This document shows, in pieces, positions 16,446-24,787 of a DNA stretch of 64,000 nt. The number at the start of each line of letters is the position of its first letter. The first letter of the stretch is position 1. Under the pieces are notes generated by a model. It saw only the letters and a list, made by a program, of their open reading frames with translations, was not told the origin of the DNA and made no database searches. The position numbers and the translations under genes were made by a program. The DNA lies in NCBI RefSeq assembly GCF_020386635.1, contig NZ_CP081942.1, positions 4,836,001 to 4,900,000 on the forward strand. The letters run 5' to 3'. Source of the stretch: Pseudomonas sp. MM211 (GTDB lineage Bacteria > Pseudomonadota > Gammaproteobacteria > Pseudomonadales > Pseudomonadaceae).

Positions 16446-17060
16446 CTACGGCGCCAGGCTACGCAATATCAAAGCAGGCAGATGCACGACAGCCTCGGGA
16501 GCCCCGTCGAGGTTGTACTGCAACTGTGCCGGATTGATGTAGGGCCGCATGATCAGATAGATCGCGTTGACGGCCTCGTCGAGCGGCGTCTTGCGCTCGA
16601 ATTCGCCGGCCTCGCGACCGTCGAGAAGGATCTGCTGAATGATCCCGCGAATGCGCGTTTCGTGGCCTTTGACCGAAGGCCATTGGTCACGCGAGGCCAC
16701 GGCGGCGATGTCGTAAAGCTTGCGATCATGGAAGAAAAGATCGCTGCCTGCCTCTGAAATGGAGCGAAACAGACGCCTGAAGCGCTCGGATGCCGTGGGC
16801 GCATCGACGATGGCGGCATCGACGACCTCCATGATCATGGCCAGTCGATTCGAGCAGATCACCTCACCGATGGCCTGCTTGGAATCGAAGAACTTGTAGA
16901 TGTAGGCCTTGGAAAAACCGATGGCCTTGGCCAGGTCGGACACGGTGGTCTTCTCGTAACCGTAGTGGCCGAAATGCTTGGTCGCCGCGTTGATGACCTG
17001 ATCGCGGACGTCGTGATCCAAAGGCCCACGGGGGGCTGGCGTATTCATATTTTCATTCAT
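16446..17060 (-). CDS. TetR-family repressor of the efflux locus
   Basis: A 204-residue regulator. The N-terminal helix-turn-helix (about residues 18-62, with TTVSDLAKAIGFSKAYIYKFF) is a standard TetR DNA-binding domain; the C-terminal two thirds would bind an inducing ligand and dimerise. It lies between the adaptor operon and the divergent outer-membrane channel gene, and identical inverted repeats occur in front of both, so it most likely represses the whole locus and itself. The start at 17060 is used; an ATG four codons later is an alternative. Confidence 0.9.
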   Translation of the reverse strand: MNENMNTPAPRGPLDHDVRDQVINAATKHFGHYGYEKTTVSDLAKAIGFSKAYIYKFFDSKQAIGEVICSNRLAMIMEVVDAAIVDAPTASERFRRLFRSISEAGSDLFFHDRKLYDIAAVASRDQWPSVKGHETRIRGIIQQILLDGREAGEFERKTPLDEAVNAIYLIMRPYINPAQLQYNLDGAPEAVVHLPALILRSLAP

Positions 17061-17099
17061 GCCTGCAGCTTAACTCCATGGTGAGCTGATTGACAGCAA

Positions 17100-17123
17100 G
17101 TGACCAATCTATAATATGGTCAC
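17100..17123. promoter_or_regulatory. TetR-type operator between tetR and the outer-membrane channel gene
   Basis: GTGACCA (17100-17106) and TGGTCAC (17117-17123) are perfect 7-bp arms with a 10-base spacer, matching the site at 16411-16438. It sits between divergent starts at 17060 and 17152, so it can control both. Confidence 0.75.
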
Positions 17124-17151
17124 ACCCTATATCTCGCCTGAGAGAAACGCC

Positions 17152-18621
17152 ATGCCTCCCTTCCGTATTCTTGCTCTCGTGGTGAGCACCAGCCTGGTCG
17201 CAGGTTGCGCGGTCGGCCCGGACTATCAGCGAGCGGATGCTCCGCTGGCTGATCGTTATCTCGGCCAAGCCGCCGTCGAGCAACGGCCAGACGCCAAGCC
17301 CGCCAACTTTGCACAGTGGTGGGAAGGCTTCGGTGACCCGCTGCTGAGCAGTCTGGTCGCCAAGGCACTGGAGCAGAACCTGGATATGGCACAGGCACAG
17401 GCTCGTGTTTCCCAGGCACGCGCCGGGCTCGGTGCAGCCAATGCGGCGCTGCTCCCTTCCGGCAGCATCAACGGACAAGCGGCGCGCGCCTACCAGTCAG
17501 TGGAAACGCCACTGGGCCAGGTGCTCGACTCCACGCCTGGCTATGACCGCTATGGTAATAGCTATGAGGCCAACCTCGAAGCGAGCTGGGAGCTGGATGT
17601 ATTCGGAGGCTTGCGTCGTGGCCGCGAGGCCGCAGTCGCCGAGTACCAGGCATCCGAGGCTGGCGCGGTCGCCACCCGGCTGGCCATCGCCGCACAGACT
17701 GCGGATGTTTATACGGCCATTCGTGGCTTGCAGGCCCGCCTGGAGATTGCCGAGCGTCAGGTTAAAACCCAGGAGGACTTGCTGGACAAAGTTCGCCTGC
17801 TGCACAGCAGAGGCCTTGCCGCTGAGTTCCAGATGCATCAGACCGAGGGCGAACTGTCGCAGGTTCGGGCAAGCGTGCCGGTGCTGCAGGCAGGGCTGGA
17901 TGCAGCCATGAACGCGCTGGATGTGGTGCTCGGCGCACCGCCAGGCACGCACCGTGACGAGTTGTCTGCAGCCAGCGCAATTCCACGGGCACCGCAGATT
18001 TCGGAAACCGGCTCGCCGGCCGACCTGTTGCGTCGCCGCCCGGACCTCATCGCCGCCGAGCGCCAACTCAAGGCTGCCAATGCGCGCATCGGCGTGGCGA
18101 TCAGCGAGTATTACCCAAAGTTTTCACTCGGTGCGCTGATCGGCAGCGCGACCACCTCGGGCGGCAACCTGTTCAGCAGCGGAGCCAGTCAATCGGCGGG
18201 CGTTCTGGGGTTGCGCTGGAGGCTCTTCGACTTCGGCCGCATCAATGCCCAGATCGATCAGGCCAAGGGCCAGGAAGCCGAGGCGCTCGCCAGCTATCGC
18301 CTCTCCGTGCTGCGCGCGACAGAAGACGTCGAGAACGCGTTCTCTGCCTTGGTGAACCGAGAGGCGCAAGCCTCGACCCTCATGGCGGGAGAAACATCGC
18401 TGACGCGGGCCCGGCAGTCTTCGTTCATCGCTTACCAAAACGGCACGGCCAGCTTGATCGATGTGCTCAACGCCGACGAGACGCTGCTTCAGGCCTCCGA
18501 TGCCCGAGCCCAGGCGCAAACGGAGTCGGCCCGCGCCGCGATAGCGGCATTCCGCGCGCTGGGCGGCGGCTGGCAGCCGCACGCTCACTCGGAAGTAGCC
18601 GCCAGCGGCGTTGGCGGCTGA
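17152..18621 (+). CDS. Outer-membrane efflux channel lipoprotein (NodT/OprM family)
   Basis: A 489-residue outer-membrane factor completing the tripartite pump. The signal peptide ends in lipobox LVAGC, followed by the family hallmark AVGPDYQRAD and two OEP repeats rich in heptad-like helices (LEQNLDMAQAQARVSQARAGLG and the matching C-terminal copy). LRRRPDLIAAERQLKAANARIG is a conserved turn motif of the family. The ATG at 17152 places the signal peptide at the N-terminus; an in-frame ATG at 17116 would overlap the operator and add 12 unrelated residues. It is divergent from tetR and shares its operator. Confidence 0.92.
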   Translation: MPPFRILALVVSTSLVAGCAVGPDYQRADAPLADRYLGQAAVEQRPDAKPANFAQWWEGFGDPLLSSLVAKALEQNLDMAQAQARVSQARAGLGAANAALLPSGSINGQAARAYQSVETPLGQVLDSTPGYDRYGNSYEANLEASWELDVFGGLRRGREAAVAEYQASEAGAVATRLAIAAQTADVYTAIRGLQARLEIAERQVKTQEDLLDKVRLLHSRGLAAEFQMHQTEGELSQVRASVPVLQAGLDAAMNALDVVLGAPPGTHRDELSAASAIPRAPQISETGSPADLLRRRPDLIAAERQLKAANARIGVAISEYYPKFSLGALIGSATTSGGNLFSSGASQSAGVLGLRWRLFDFGRINAQIDQAKGQEAEALASYRLSVLRATEDVENAFSALVNREAQASTLMAGETSLTRARQSSFIAYQNGTASLIDVLNADETLLQASDARAQAQTESARAAIAAFRALGGGWQPHAHSEVAASGVGG

Positions 18622-18625
18622 TGGC

Positions 18626-19252
18626 TCAGCCCTGCTGCCCCTCTAGTGCCACTGCTCGCTGCCAGCTTGGCAGTGCGGTCAGGCGCTGCAAGTAGGCGGC
18701 GAGGTCGGGATACCGCTCGCCCAGGGCCAACTGCTCCACCACGGTGATCGCCACGAAGGCCAGCATGAAGTCCGCGCCGGAAAGCGTATCGCCGAGCACG
18801 AAATGCTTGTCGGCCAGAAACTCATCCAGGTAACCCAGCACCTTGTCGAACTCGGTCTGGGTATAGCCGCCGAGAAACGACAAGGTGGTGCCGGCATCCT
18901 GCTCGAAGCGGGTGAAGATCTTCAGCAGTACCGGCACCATCGCCGAGCTTTCGGAGAAGTGCAGCCATTGCAGATAGTGAAGATAAGCCGGCGAGTTGAA
19001 ATCCGGCTCCAGCCGTGGCGCAAAGCGACGGATCAGGTATTCGACGATAGCCCCTGACTCGCTCAGCAACTGCCCGTCGATTTCGATAACCGGCGATTTT
19101 CCCAGCGGGTGAATCTGCTTGAGAGAGTCCGGGGCCAGATGGGTGGCGGGGTTTCGCTGATAGCGAACCAGCCTGTAAGGCTCGCCTATTTCCTCCAGCA
19201 GCCAGAGGATGCGCAACGAGCGCGAGGCGTTGAGGTGGTGAAGCGTGATCAT
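18626..19252 (-). CDS. Glutathione S-transferase
   Basis: A 208-residue cytosolic enzyme that conjugates glutathione to electrophiles. The thioredoxin-like N-terminus starts MITLHHLNASRSLRILWLL, with the glutathione-binding stretch GKSPVIEIDGQLLSESGAI near residues 48-66, and an all-helical C-terminal domain with the conserved GADFMLAF follows. The ATG at 19252 is chosen because the fold begins there; an upstream in-frame ATG at 19315 adds 21 residues without domain character. It is third in a minus-strand set after the aldehyde dehydrogenase and DJ-1-like genes, which suggests a shared role in handling reactive carbonyls. Confidence 0.88.
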   Translation of the reverse strand: MITLHHLNASRSLRILWLLEEIGEPYRLVRYQRNPATHLAPDSLKQIHPLGKSPVIEIDGQLLSESGAIVEYLIRRFAPRLEPDFNSPAYLHYLQWLHFSESSAMVPVLLKIFTRFEQDAGTTLSFLGGYTQTEFDKVLGYLDEFLADKHFVLGDTLSGADFMLAFVAITVVEQLALGERYPDLAAYLQRLTALPSWQRAVALEGQQG

Positions 19253-19339
19253 CGGAGGTCCTTCGGTAGTCGGGCACTGACCGGAAAAGGCTGAGTCCCC
19301 GTGCAGCATCTGCACAGGCGATTCAGCCTCAATCAGCGG

Positions 19340-20017
19340 TTACTTGAGTTGCGCGAGCAGCGCCTTGGCGACATCTTCCGAACTGGCAGGGTTCTGGCCG
19401 GTGATCAGCTTGCCGTCTTCGATCACGAAGGGCGCCCAGTCCGGACCTTTTTCGTACAGGCCACCGAGCTTCTGGAACTCGTCCTCGATCAGGAACGGCA
19501 CCACGTCGGTCAGCTCCACTGCAGCCTCTTCACCGTTGGTGAAGCCGGTGACGCGGCGACCCTTGATCAGCGGCGAGCCGTCGGCGGCTTTGACGTGACG
19601 CAGCACGCCAGGGGCGTGGCAGACGAAACCGATGGGCTTGCCGGCGCGCTCGAATGCCTCGATAAGGCTGATGGACAGCTTCGACTCGGCCAGATCCCAC
19701 AGTGGACCGTGGCCGCCTGGGTAGAACACGGTGTCGAAGTCCGCATCACGGATGGTGTCCAGCTTGACGGTATTGGCCAGGGCCTGCTGTGCGGCAGGGT
19801 CGGCCTTGAAGCGGTGAGTGTGCTCGGTCTGGAAATCCGGCAGGTCGCTTTTCGGGTCCAGCGGCGGCTGGCCGCCAGCCGGCGAAGCCAGCACCACCTC
19901 GGCGCCAGCGTCCTTGAACACGTAGTACGGGGCCGCGAACTCTTCGAGCCAGAAGCCGGTTTTCTCGCCGGTGTTGCCAAGCTGATCGTGAGAGGTCAGC
20001 ACCATCAATACTTTCAT
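19340..20017 (-). CDS. DJ-1/PfpI family protein (class I glutamine amidotransferase-like)
   Basis: A 225-residue protein with the DJ-1/PfpI fold. Cys133 in the nucleophile elbow GFVCHAPG is the expected reactive cysteine, and YPGGHGPLWDL supplies the oxyanion-side loop. Relatives include glyoxalase III/HchA-like enzymes and stress chaperones. The surroundings, aldehyde dehydrogenase upstream and GST downstream, make methylglyoxal or aldehyde detoxification plausible. The exact reaction cannot be read from the sequence. Confidence 0.87.
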   Translation of the reverse strand: MKVLMVLTSHDQLGNTGEKTGFWLEEFAAPYYVFKDAGAEVVLASPAGGQPPLDPKSDLPDFQTEHTHRFKADPAAQQALANTVKLDTIRDADFDTVFYPGGHGPLWDLAESKLSISLIEAFERAGKPIGFVCHAPGVLRHVKAADGSPLIKGRRVTGFTNGEEAAVELTDVVPFLIEDEFQKLGGLYEKGPDWAPFVIEDGKLITGQNPASSEDVAKALLAQLK

Positions 20018-20051
20018 TTTGAATACCTTCTGATAGCGGTAGGACGTTGAA

Positions 20052-21470
20052 TTAGTCGTTCAGGAAAGCTTCGAGTGCCTGAGTTTTGCCCGCATACGGC
20101 GCACGCAGTCGCAGGTTGGAGGCGCCGTCCTGGCTTTGCACCACCACGGGCTTGGCGTGGGTGAAGCGGCGGAAGCCGTGTATGCCGTGGTAAGCGCCCA
20201 TACCCGAGGCACCTACGCCACCGAATGGCAAGCTGTCCACGGAGACGTGAGTCATGACATCGTTGATCACTAGGCCTCCCGATGTGGTTTGAGCGCTGAA
20301 GCGCTGCTGCTGCAACGGATCATCACCAAAATAGTAAGCCGCCAGCGGACGCGGATTGGCGTTGATGTAGGCAATGGACTCATCGACATGCGCATAAGTT
20401 TTGACGGGCAGCAGCGGGCCGAAAATTTCTTCCTGCATGATGGCCATTTCATCGGTGACATCGAGAACCAGATGCGGCGCGATCTTGCGCGACCTGACAT
20501 CGAGCGAAGGCTCACCGTCTGGAGCCAGGCTGATCACCCTGGCGCCCTGGCGCTCGGCATCTTCGAGCAAGCCAGCCAGACGCTCGAAATGGCGCTGATT
20601 GATGATCGAGGTGTATTCGGGGTTGCCGATCAGGCTGGGGAAGCTCTCGGCCACGAAGGCCTTGCTGGCCTGCACCAAGGGTTCCAGAGCGTTCTGCGCA
20701 ACCATCATGTAGTCGGGCGACAGGCAGATTTGCCCGGCATTGAACGACTTGATGGTTAGCGTGCGCTGCACGGCAGTGCGAATGTCGAAATCCTCGGCGA
20801 CCACCACGGGTGACTTGCCGCCCAGTTCCAGCGTGACCGGCACGAGGTTTTCCGCCGCTGCACGCATCACGTGTTTGCCCACCGCGGTGCTGCCGGTGAA
20901 GATCAGGTGATCGAAGGGCAGCGCGCTGAATGCCTGGCCGACGCCAGCATCGCCCAGCACCACGGTCAGCTCGTTCGGGTCGAAATAACGGGCCACCAGT
21001 TCGGCGAGTAACTCAGAGGTGCGGGGCGTCAATTCGGACGGTTTGAGCATCGCGGTATTACCCGCCGCGAACACGCCGGCCAGCGGGCCGAAGGCCAGGT
21101 TGATCGGGAAATTCCAGGGGCTGATGATGCCCACCACCCCCAGCGGCTGCTGCTCGATCCAGGCCTGCATGCCGGGGCCGGGGCTCTCTACCTGCTCGGG
21201 CTGCATCCACTGCTCTACCTGTGCGGCCGAGTGCTCAAGCATTTTGATGGTGGTAACCAGATCGGCAACCATCGACTGGTAGATGCTGCGGTTGCCGAAA
21301 TCCGCACTCATCGCATCGCTGATCGCCTGATGGTTGTCGCGAATCAGCTTGGCGCTGCGCTGCAGTCGATCCTGACGGAGCTGCGCATCGACAGGCCCAG
21401 CGTTCAGGTGCGCGCGCTTCATGCTGCGCAGAATGGCCTGCAGGTCTTGTGTATTGAGCTGGTCGTTCAT
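20052..21470 (-). CDS. Aldehyde dehydrogenase, coniferyl-aldehyde dehydrogenase type
   Basis: A 472-residue NAD(P)-dependent aldehyde dehydrogenase. It carries the cofactor block SPWNFPINLAFGPL and the FTGSTAVGKHV fold motif, and has the catalytic glutamate in TLELGGKSP and the nucleophilic cysteine in GQICLSPDY. The shorter length and the C-terminal MGAYHGIHGFRRFTHAK pattern resemble the class-3-like or coniferyl-aldehyde group, which acts on aromatic or fatty aldehydes. It is the first gene of the minus-strand set and divergent from a LysR regulator 112 bases away. Confidence 0.9.
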   Translation of the reverse strand: MNDQLNTQDLQAILRSMKRAHLNAGPVDAQLRQDRLQRSAKLIRDNHQAISDAMSADFGNRSIYQSMVADLVTTIKMLEHSAAQVEQWMQPEQVESPGPGMQAWIEQQPLGVVGIISPWNFPINLAFGPLAGVFAAGNTAMLKPSELTPRTSELLAELVARYFDPNELTVVLGDAGVGQAFSALPFDHLIFTGSTAVGKHVMRAAAENLVPVTLELGGKSPVVVAEDFDIRTAVQRTLTIKSFNAGQICLSPDYMMVAQNALEPLVQASKAFVAESFPSLIGNPEYTSIINQRHFERLAGLLEDAERQGARVISLAPDGEPSLDVRSRKIAPHLVLDVTDEMAIMQEEIFGPLLPVKTYAHVDESIAYINANPRPLAAYYFGDDPLQQQRFSAQTTSGGLVINDVMTHVSVDSLPFGGVGASGMGAYHGIHGFRRFTHAKPVVVQSQDGASNLRLRAPYAGKTQALEAFLND

Positions 21471-21558
21471 CGCCCTTCTCCTCGATGTCGTCTGTAAACA
21501 ATGACGCCATGTTAGGGGGCTGGCCCAGGCAGGAGTAGACAGGGTATTTTACCCAACA

Positions 21559-21574
21559 CATAAATATTTTTATG
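21559..21574. promoter_or_regulatory. Palindrome in the aldehyde dehydrogenase/LysR intergenic region
   Basis: CATAAA-TATT-TTTATG, 6-bp arms, immediately upstream of the LysR start and in an otherwise GC-rich region. It could be part of a LysR binding site or a promoter element. It is weak evidence. Confidence 0.3.
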
Positions 21575-21582
21575 GATGAGCC

Positions 21583-22482
21583 ATGTCTCTGCTTCGCCTG
21601 AGGACCTTCATCGAGGTTTACCGCCAGCGCTCTATCAGTGGCGCGGCGCGCACGCTGAATCTCACCCAGCCAGCGGTTTCACAGCATATCTCGGGCCTCG
21701 AAACGGCCATTGGCAGAAGCCTGTTCGAGCGCCAGGCGCGCGGCGTGGAGCCGACGTCTGCAGCACGGGAACTGGCGGCCGACATCGGCGACAAGCTGGA
21801 CTCCGCGGAGGCCGCACTGGCCTCGGCACGCGCCCGCTCGATAGAACTGGCTGGCGCGCTGCAGATCATTGGCCATGCCGACTTCCTCGCCGAGGTGGTT
21901 TCCCGACAGCTCAAACCGCTACTGGAAGAAGGCATCCGTATCCGCATGCAGCACGGCGATCACGAACTGATCTGCCGCATGCTGCTGGAGGGCAACTGCG
22001 ACCTGGGCGTGGCGGCGTCTGCGCCGAATGACAGCCGCCTGCGCAATGAACTGCTGTACACCGATGACGTTATCGCCGTGGCAGCCCCCGCCGTGGTGCA
22101 GCGTTTGACGACAGCGAAGGATTTTCGCCGTGCGCTGCAAGCCGAGCCCGTGCTGGCCTACAGCCTGGAATTACCCCTGATCGATTCGTGGCTGGCCATC
22201 AACAAGATCGAGATGGAGTCGGCCGTCCCGGCAATGGTCGGCCAGGATCTGCGCACCCTGCGCACCCTGTTGATCGACGGGTTTGGCTGGAGCACATTGC
22301 CGGCCTACCTGTGCAAGGCCGCTATCGAGCGCGGCGAACTGCAGGAAATACCGGCGCCAGTCGGCCATGCGACCCGCGAATACCATCTGTTATGGACGCC
22401 CAGCGCCCTGCGCCAGCCGCGCGTCGCACATGCCCGCCAGGCACTGTTGTGGCGCCTGCGCGGCAGCCGGCGTGCCGAGTGA
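21583..22482 (+). CDS. LysR-family transcriptional regulator
   Basis: A 299-residue regulator with an N-terminal winged helix (LRTFIEVYRQRSISGAARTLNLTQPAVSQHI, whose core is the ISGAARTLNLTQPAVS helix pair) and a C-terminal periplasmic-binding-like effector domain. It is divergent from the aldehyde dehydrogenase gene, the usual arrangement for a LysR activator and its target. The effector is unknown; an aromatic aldehyde or acid would fit the neighbouring enzyme. Confidence 0.92.
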   Translation: MSLLRLRTFIEVYRQRSISGAARTLNLTQPAVSQHISGLETAIGRSLFERQARGVEPTSAARELAADIGDKLDSAEAALASARARSIELAGALQIIGHADFLAEVVSRQLKPLLEEGIRIRMQHGDHELICRMLLEGNCDLGVAASAPNDSRLRNELLYTDDVIAVAAPAVVQRLTTAKDFRRALQAEPVLAYSLELPLIDSWLAINKIEMESAVPAMVGQDLRTLRTLLIDGFGWSTLPAYLCKAAIERGELQEIPAPVGHATREYHLLWTPSALRQPRVAHARQALLWRLRGSRRAE

Positions 22483-22518
22483 GCGCCCCACTCCCTGCCC
22501 ATGAAATCGACCCGCGCC

Positions 22519-23910
22519 TCAGTCGCCTTTGGGCAGGAATACAGTAACCAACAGCCCGCCGCCCTGGCGATTCTCCAACGTCAGCGAGCCGCCATGCCCC
22601 TGCGCGATGCGCCTGGCGATACTCAGGCCCAGGCCGTAACCACCGGATTGTGCATTACGTGACGCCTCGGCACGCACGAAGGGTTCGGTGATGCAGGTGA
22701 GCAGCGAGGGATCGATACCTGGGCCGCGATCTTCGACACGGATGCTCACGCCCTGCTCCGTATCGCCCAGCACAACCTTTACATCGCGGGCATAACGCAG
22801 CGCGTTTTCCAGCAGATTCTGCAGGCAGCGCTGCAGCAACACCGGGCTGCCGAGGATCGGTGCTGCGCTGCCGCTAACGGGCAGCGGCTCGCCTACCGTA
22901 GCCAGTTCGCTGCACAAGCAGGCGATCATCTGCTCGACATCCACCGGCTCGGCGACACCGGGTTCGGCGGCATGCTGGAAGTCGAGCACCTGGGCGATCA
23001 TGGCGTCCATCTGGGCGATGTTGTGCTTCAGGCGCTCACGCTGGGTTTCATCATCAAGGCGCTCGATGCGCAGACGCATGCGGGTCAGCGGGGTGCGCAG
23101 GTCGTGAGAAACAGCGGCGAGGAAATACGCCTGATCGCGCATCATGGCGATCAGGCGCTGCTGCATCACGTTGAACGTATGCGCCGCCTCGCGCACCTCC
23201 AGCGGGCCGTTCAGGGGCAACGCCGGCTGGTCGAGGTTGTTGCCCAAACCGCGGGCTGCCTCGCTGAGGCGCTGCAATGGGCGCAGGCACAGACGCACCG
23301 CCAACCAGCAGATACCGAGCACCGCGAGGATGCGCAATACGTAGATGCGCAGCACGTAGTCGGCGATCAGCGCCCAGGCGGATTCGCCGCTCCAGCCCTG
23401 TTGCTCGTGGCCGTCGACCTCCAGCCAGCGACCATCGGCCAATGGAATGGCGAAATGAATATGGGCCAGCGCAGTGCTGAGGCCGAACAGGCTGCGCCAG
23501 ACAATCGGCTGGCCCTGATCATCGGTCAGCCGTGCTTCCAGCAACCTGACCGCCTGCTCATGGCCGAGCTCATGGGCCAGGGCCTGGCGCAGCAGCAGCT
23601 CGACCCGCCGGCGGCCGCGCTTGTCTCCTGCCTCGGCTACCGGCTCTTCCTGCACGCAGCGCACCTGGTAACCCGCAGGCGCCTGCAGGGGCCTGTCAGT
23701 GCTGCAGCCCTGCTCGACCCATGCTGCCGTGCGGCTGGCAGCCAGGCGTGCCGGCGCCTCGAGTACCTGGGCGAAGCGCACGTCGAACCAGATGCTGCTC
23801 GACAGCAACTGGATGGCCAGCACGCCGCACACCATGATCATCAGCAACTGAGCGAACAGGGTTTGCGGCCACAGGCGTTTCAGCTGGGCCACGCCAGGCA
23901 GCGCAGGCAT
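22519..23910 (-). CDS. Sensor histidine kinase
   Basis: A 463-residue membrane kinase. There are two membrane segments, near residues 13-35 and about 180-205, enclosing a periplasmic sensor. A HAMP linker (RPLQRLSEAARGL), a dimerisation domain with the phosphorylated histidine in FLAAVSHDLRTPLTR and a HATPase domain with N box NLLENALRYARDV and G box DRGPGIDPSLL follow. It starts one base after the response regulator stop, so the pair is one operon. It lies beside a siderophore receptor gene; control of that receptor is the likely job. Confidence 0.92.
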   Translation of the reverse strand: MPALPGVAQLKRLWPQTLFAQLLMIMVCGVLAIQLLSSSIWFDVRFAQVLEAPARLAASRTAAWVEQGCSTDRPLQAPAGYQVRCVQEEPVAEAGDKRGRRRVELLLRQALAHELGHEQAVRLLEARLTDDQGQPIVWRSLFGLSTALAHIHFAIPLADGRWLEVDGHEQQGWSGESAWALIADYVLRIYVLRILAVLGICWLAVRLCLRPLQRLSEAARGLGNNLDQPALPLNGPLEVREAAHTFNVMQQRLIAMMRDQAYFLAAVSHDLRTPLTRMRLRIERLDDETQRERLKHNIAQMDAMIAQVLDFQHAAEPGVAEPVDVEQMIACLCSELATVGEPLPVSGSAAPILGSPVLLQRCLQNLLENALRYARDVKVVLGDTEQGVSIRVEDRGPGIDPSLLTCITEPFVRAEASRNAQSGGYGLGLSIARRIAQGHGGSLTLENRQGGGLLVTVFLPKGD

Positions 23911-23911
23911 A

Positions 23912-24682
23912 TCAGCTCACCGCGTCGTTGGCGGTGACGCTGAACAGGTAGCCTTCGTTGCGGATGGTGAGGATCTGCAGCCGCTCGCCAGCCTGTTTGA
24001 GGTGCTGACGCAGGCGACTGATGCACATGTCCACCGAGCGGTCGTCGGGCAGGTGCGGGCGGGCAAATGCACTGCGCGTCAGGTGGTCGCGACTGAGCAC
24101 GCGGTTCTGTGCGTTGAGCAGTTCGCACAGCACGCGGTAGTCGGAGCGCGGCAGCAGCAGGAATGTGCCATCCGGCTGGATCAGCGTCCGCTTGACGTGA
24201 TCGAGCCGGTAGTTGGCGAAGCAGATCGGCGCGTCGCTCTGACTGGCCGCTTCAGCCCTGGCACGGGCGACACCGGCACGGCGCAGCACCGCCTTGACCC
24301 GCGCCAGCAGTTCGCGGGGTTCGAAGGGCTTGCTGAGGTAGTCATCGGCACCGACTTCCAGGCCGACGATGCGATCCAGCGCCGAGCCCTTGGCCGACAG
24401 CATGATCACGCCGGGGCCATCGAGAGCCTGCACCTGCCGGCACAGGGAGAGGCCATCTTCACCGGGCAGCATCAGGTCGAGGATCAGCAACTGCACCGTC
24501 TGCTGCTCGAGCAGTTGCCACATTTGCCGGCCATCGGCCGCCGCAAGTACCCGATAGCCGGATTCGCTCAGGTACTCACAGAGCAGTTCGCGAATCTCGT
24601 CGTCATCGTCCACCACCAGCAGGGTTTCCAATGTGGCTGTGATGCTTTGCGGCCTCAGCTCCCGCCCCTCGTTACGTTCCAT
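23912..24682 (-). CDS. OmpR-family response regulator
   Basis: A 256-residue regulator with a receiver domain (acidic cluster VVDDDDE, phospho-acceptor Asp in LILDLMLPGEDGL, conserved Lys in DDYLSKPFEPREL) and a C-terminal winged helix ending in VDMCISRLRQHL and NEGYLF. The ATG at 24682 is used, since earlier in-frame codons up to 24823 overlap the receptor gene region and carry no domain. It is divergent from the TonB receptor. Confidence 0.92.
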   Translation of the reverse strand: MERNEGRELRPQSITATLETLLVVDDDDEIRELLCEYLSESGYRVLAAADGRQMWQLLEQQTVQLLILDLMLPGEDGLSLCRQVQALDGPGVIMLSAKGSALDRIVGLEVGADDYLSKPFEPRELLARVKAVLRRAGVARARAEAASQSDAPICFANYRLDHVKRTLIQPDGTFLLLPRSDYRVLCELLNAQNRVLSRDHLTRSAFARPHLPDDRSVDMCISRLRQHLKQAGERLQILTIRNEGYLFSVTANDAVS

Positions 24683-24744
24683 TACACGCCCGTACAAACC
24701 AAGAAATTGCGCAGCCTGCGCAGTACTTAGAATCGTAACAAAAA

Positions 24745-24760
24745 TCTCATGCATATGAGA
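24745..24760. promoter_or_regulatory. Palindrome between response regulator and receptor
   Basis: TCTCAT-GCAT-ATGAGA with perfect 6-bp arms, followed by AT-rich ATTAATG. It lies between the divergent starts and could bind the response regulator or, less certainly, Fur. The match to the Fur consensus is only partial. Confidence 0.35.
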
Positions 24761-24787
24761 ATTAATGCCAACGACATACGAGACATC

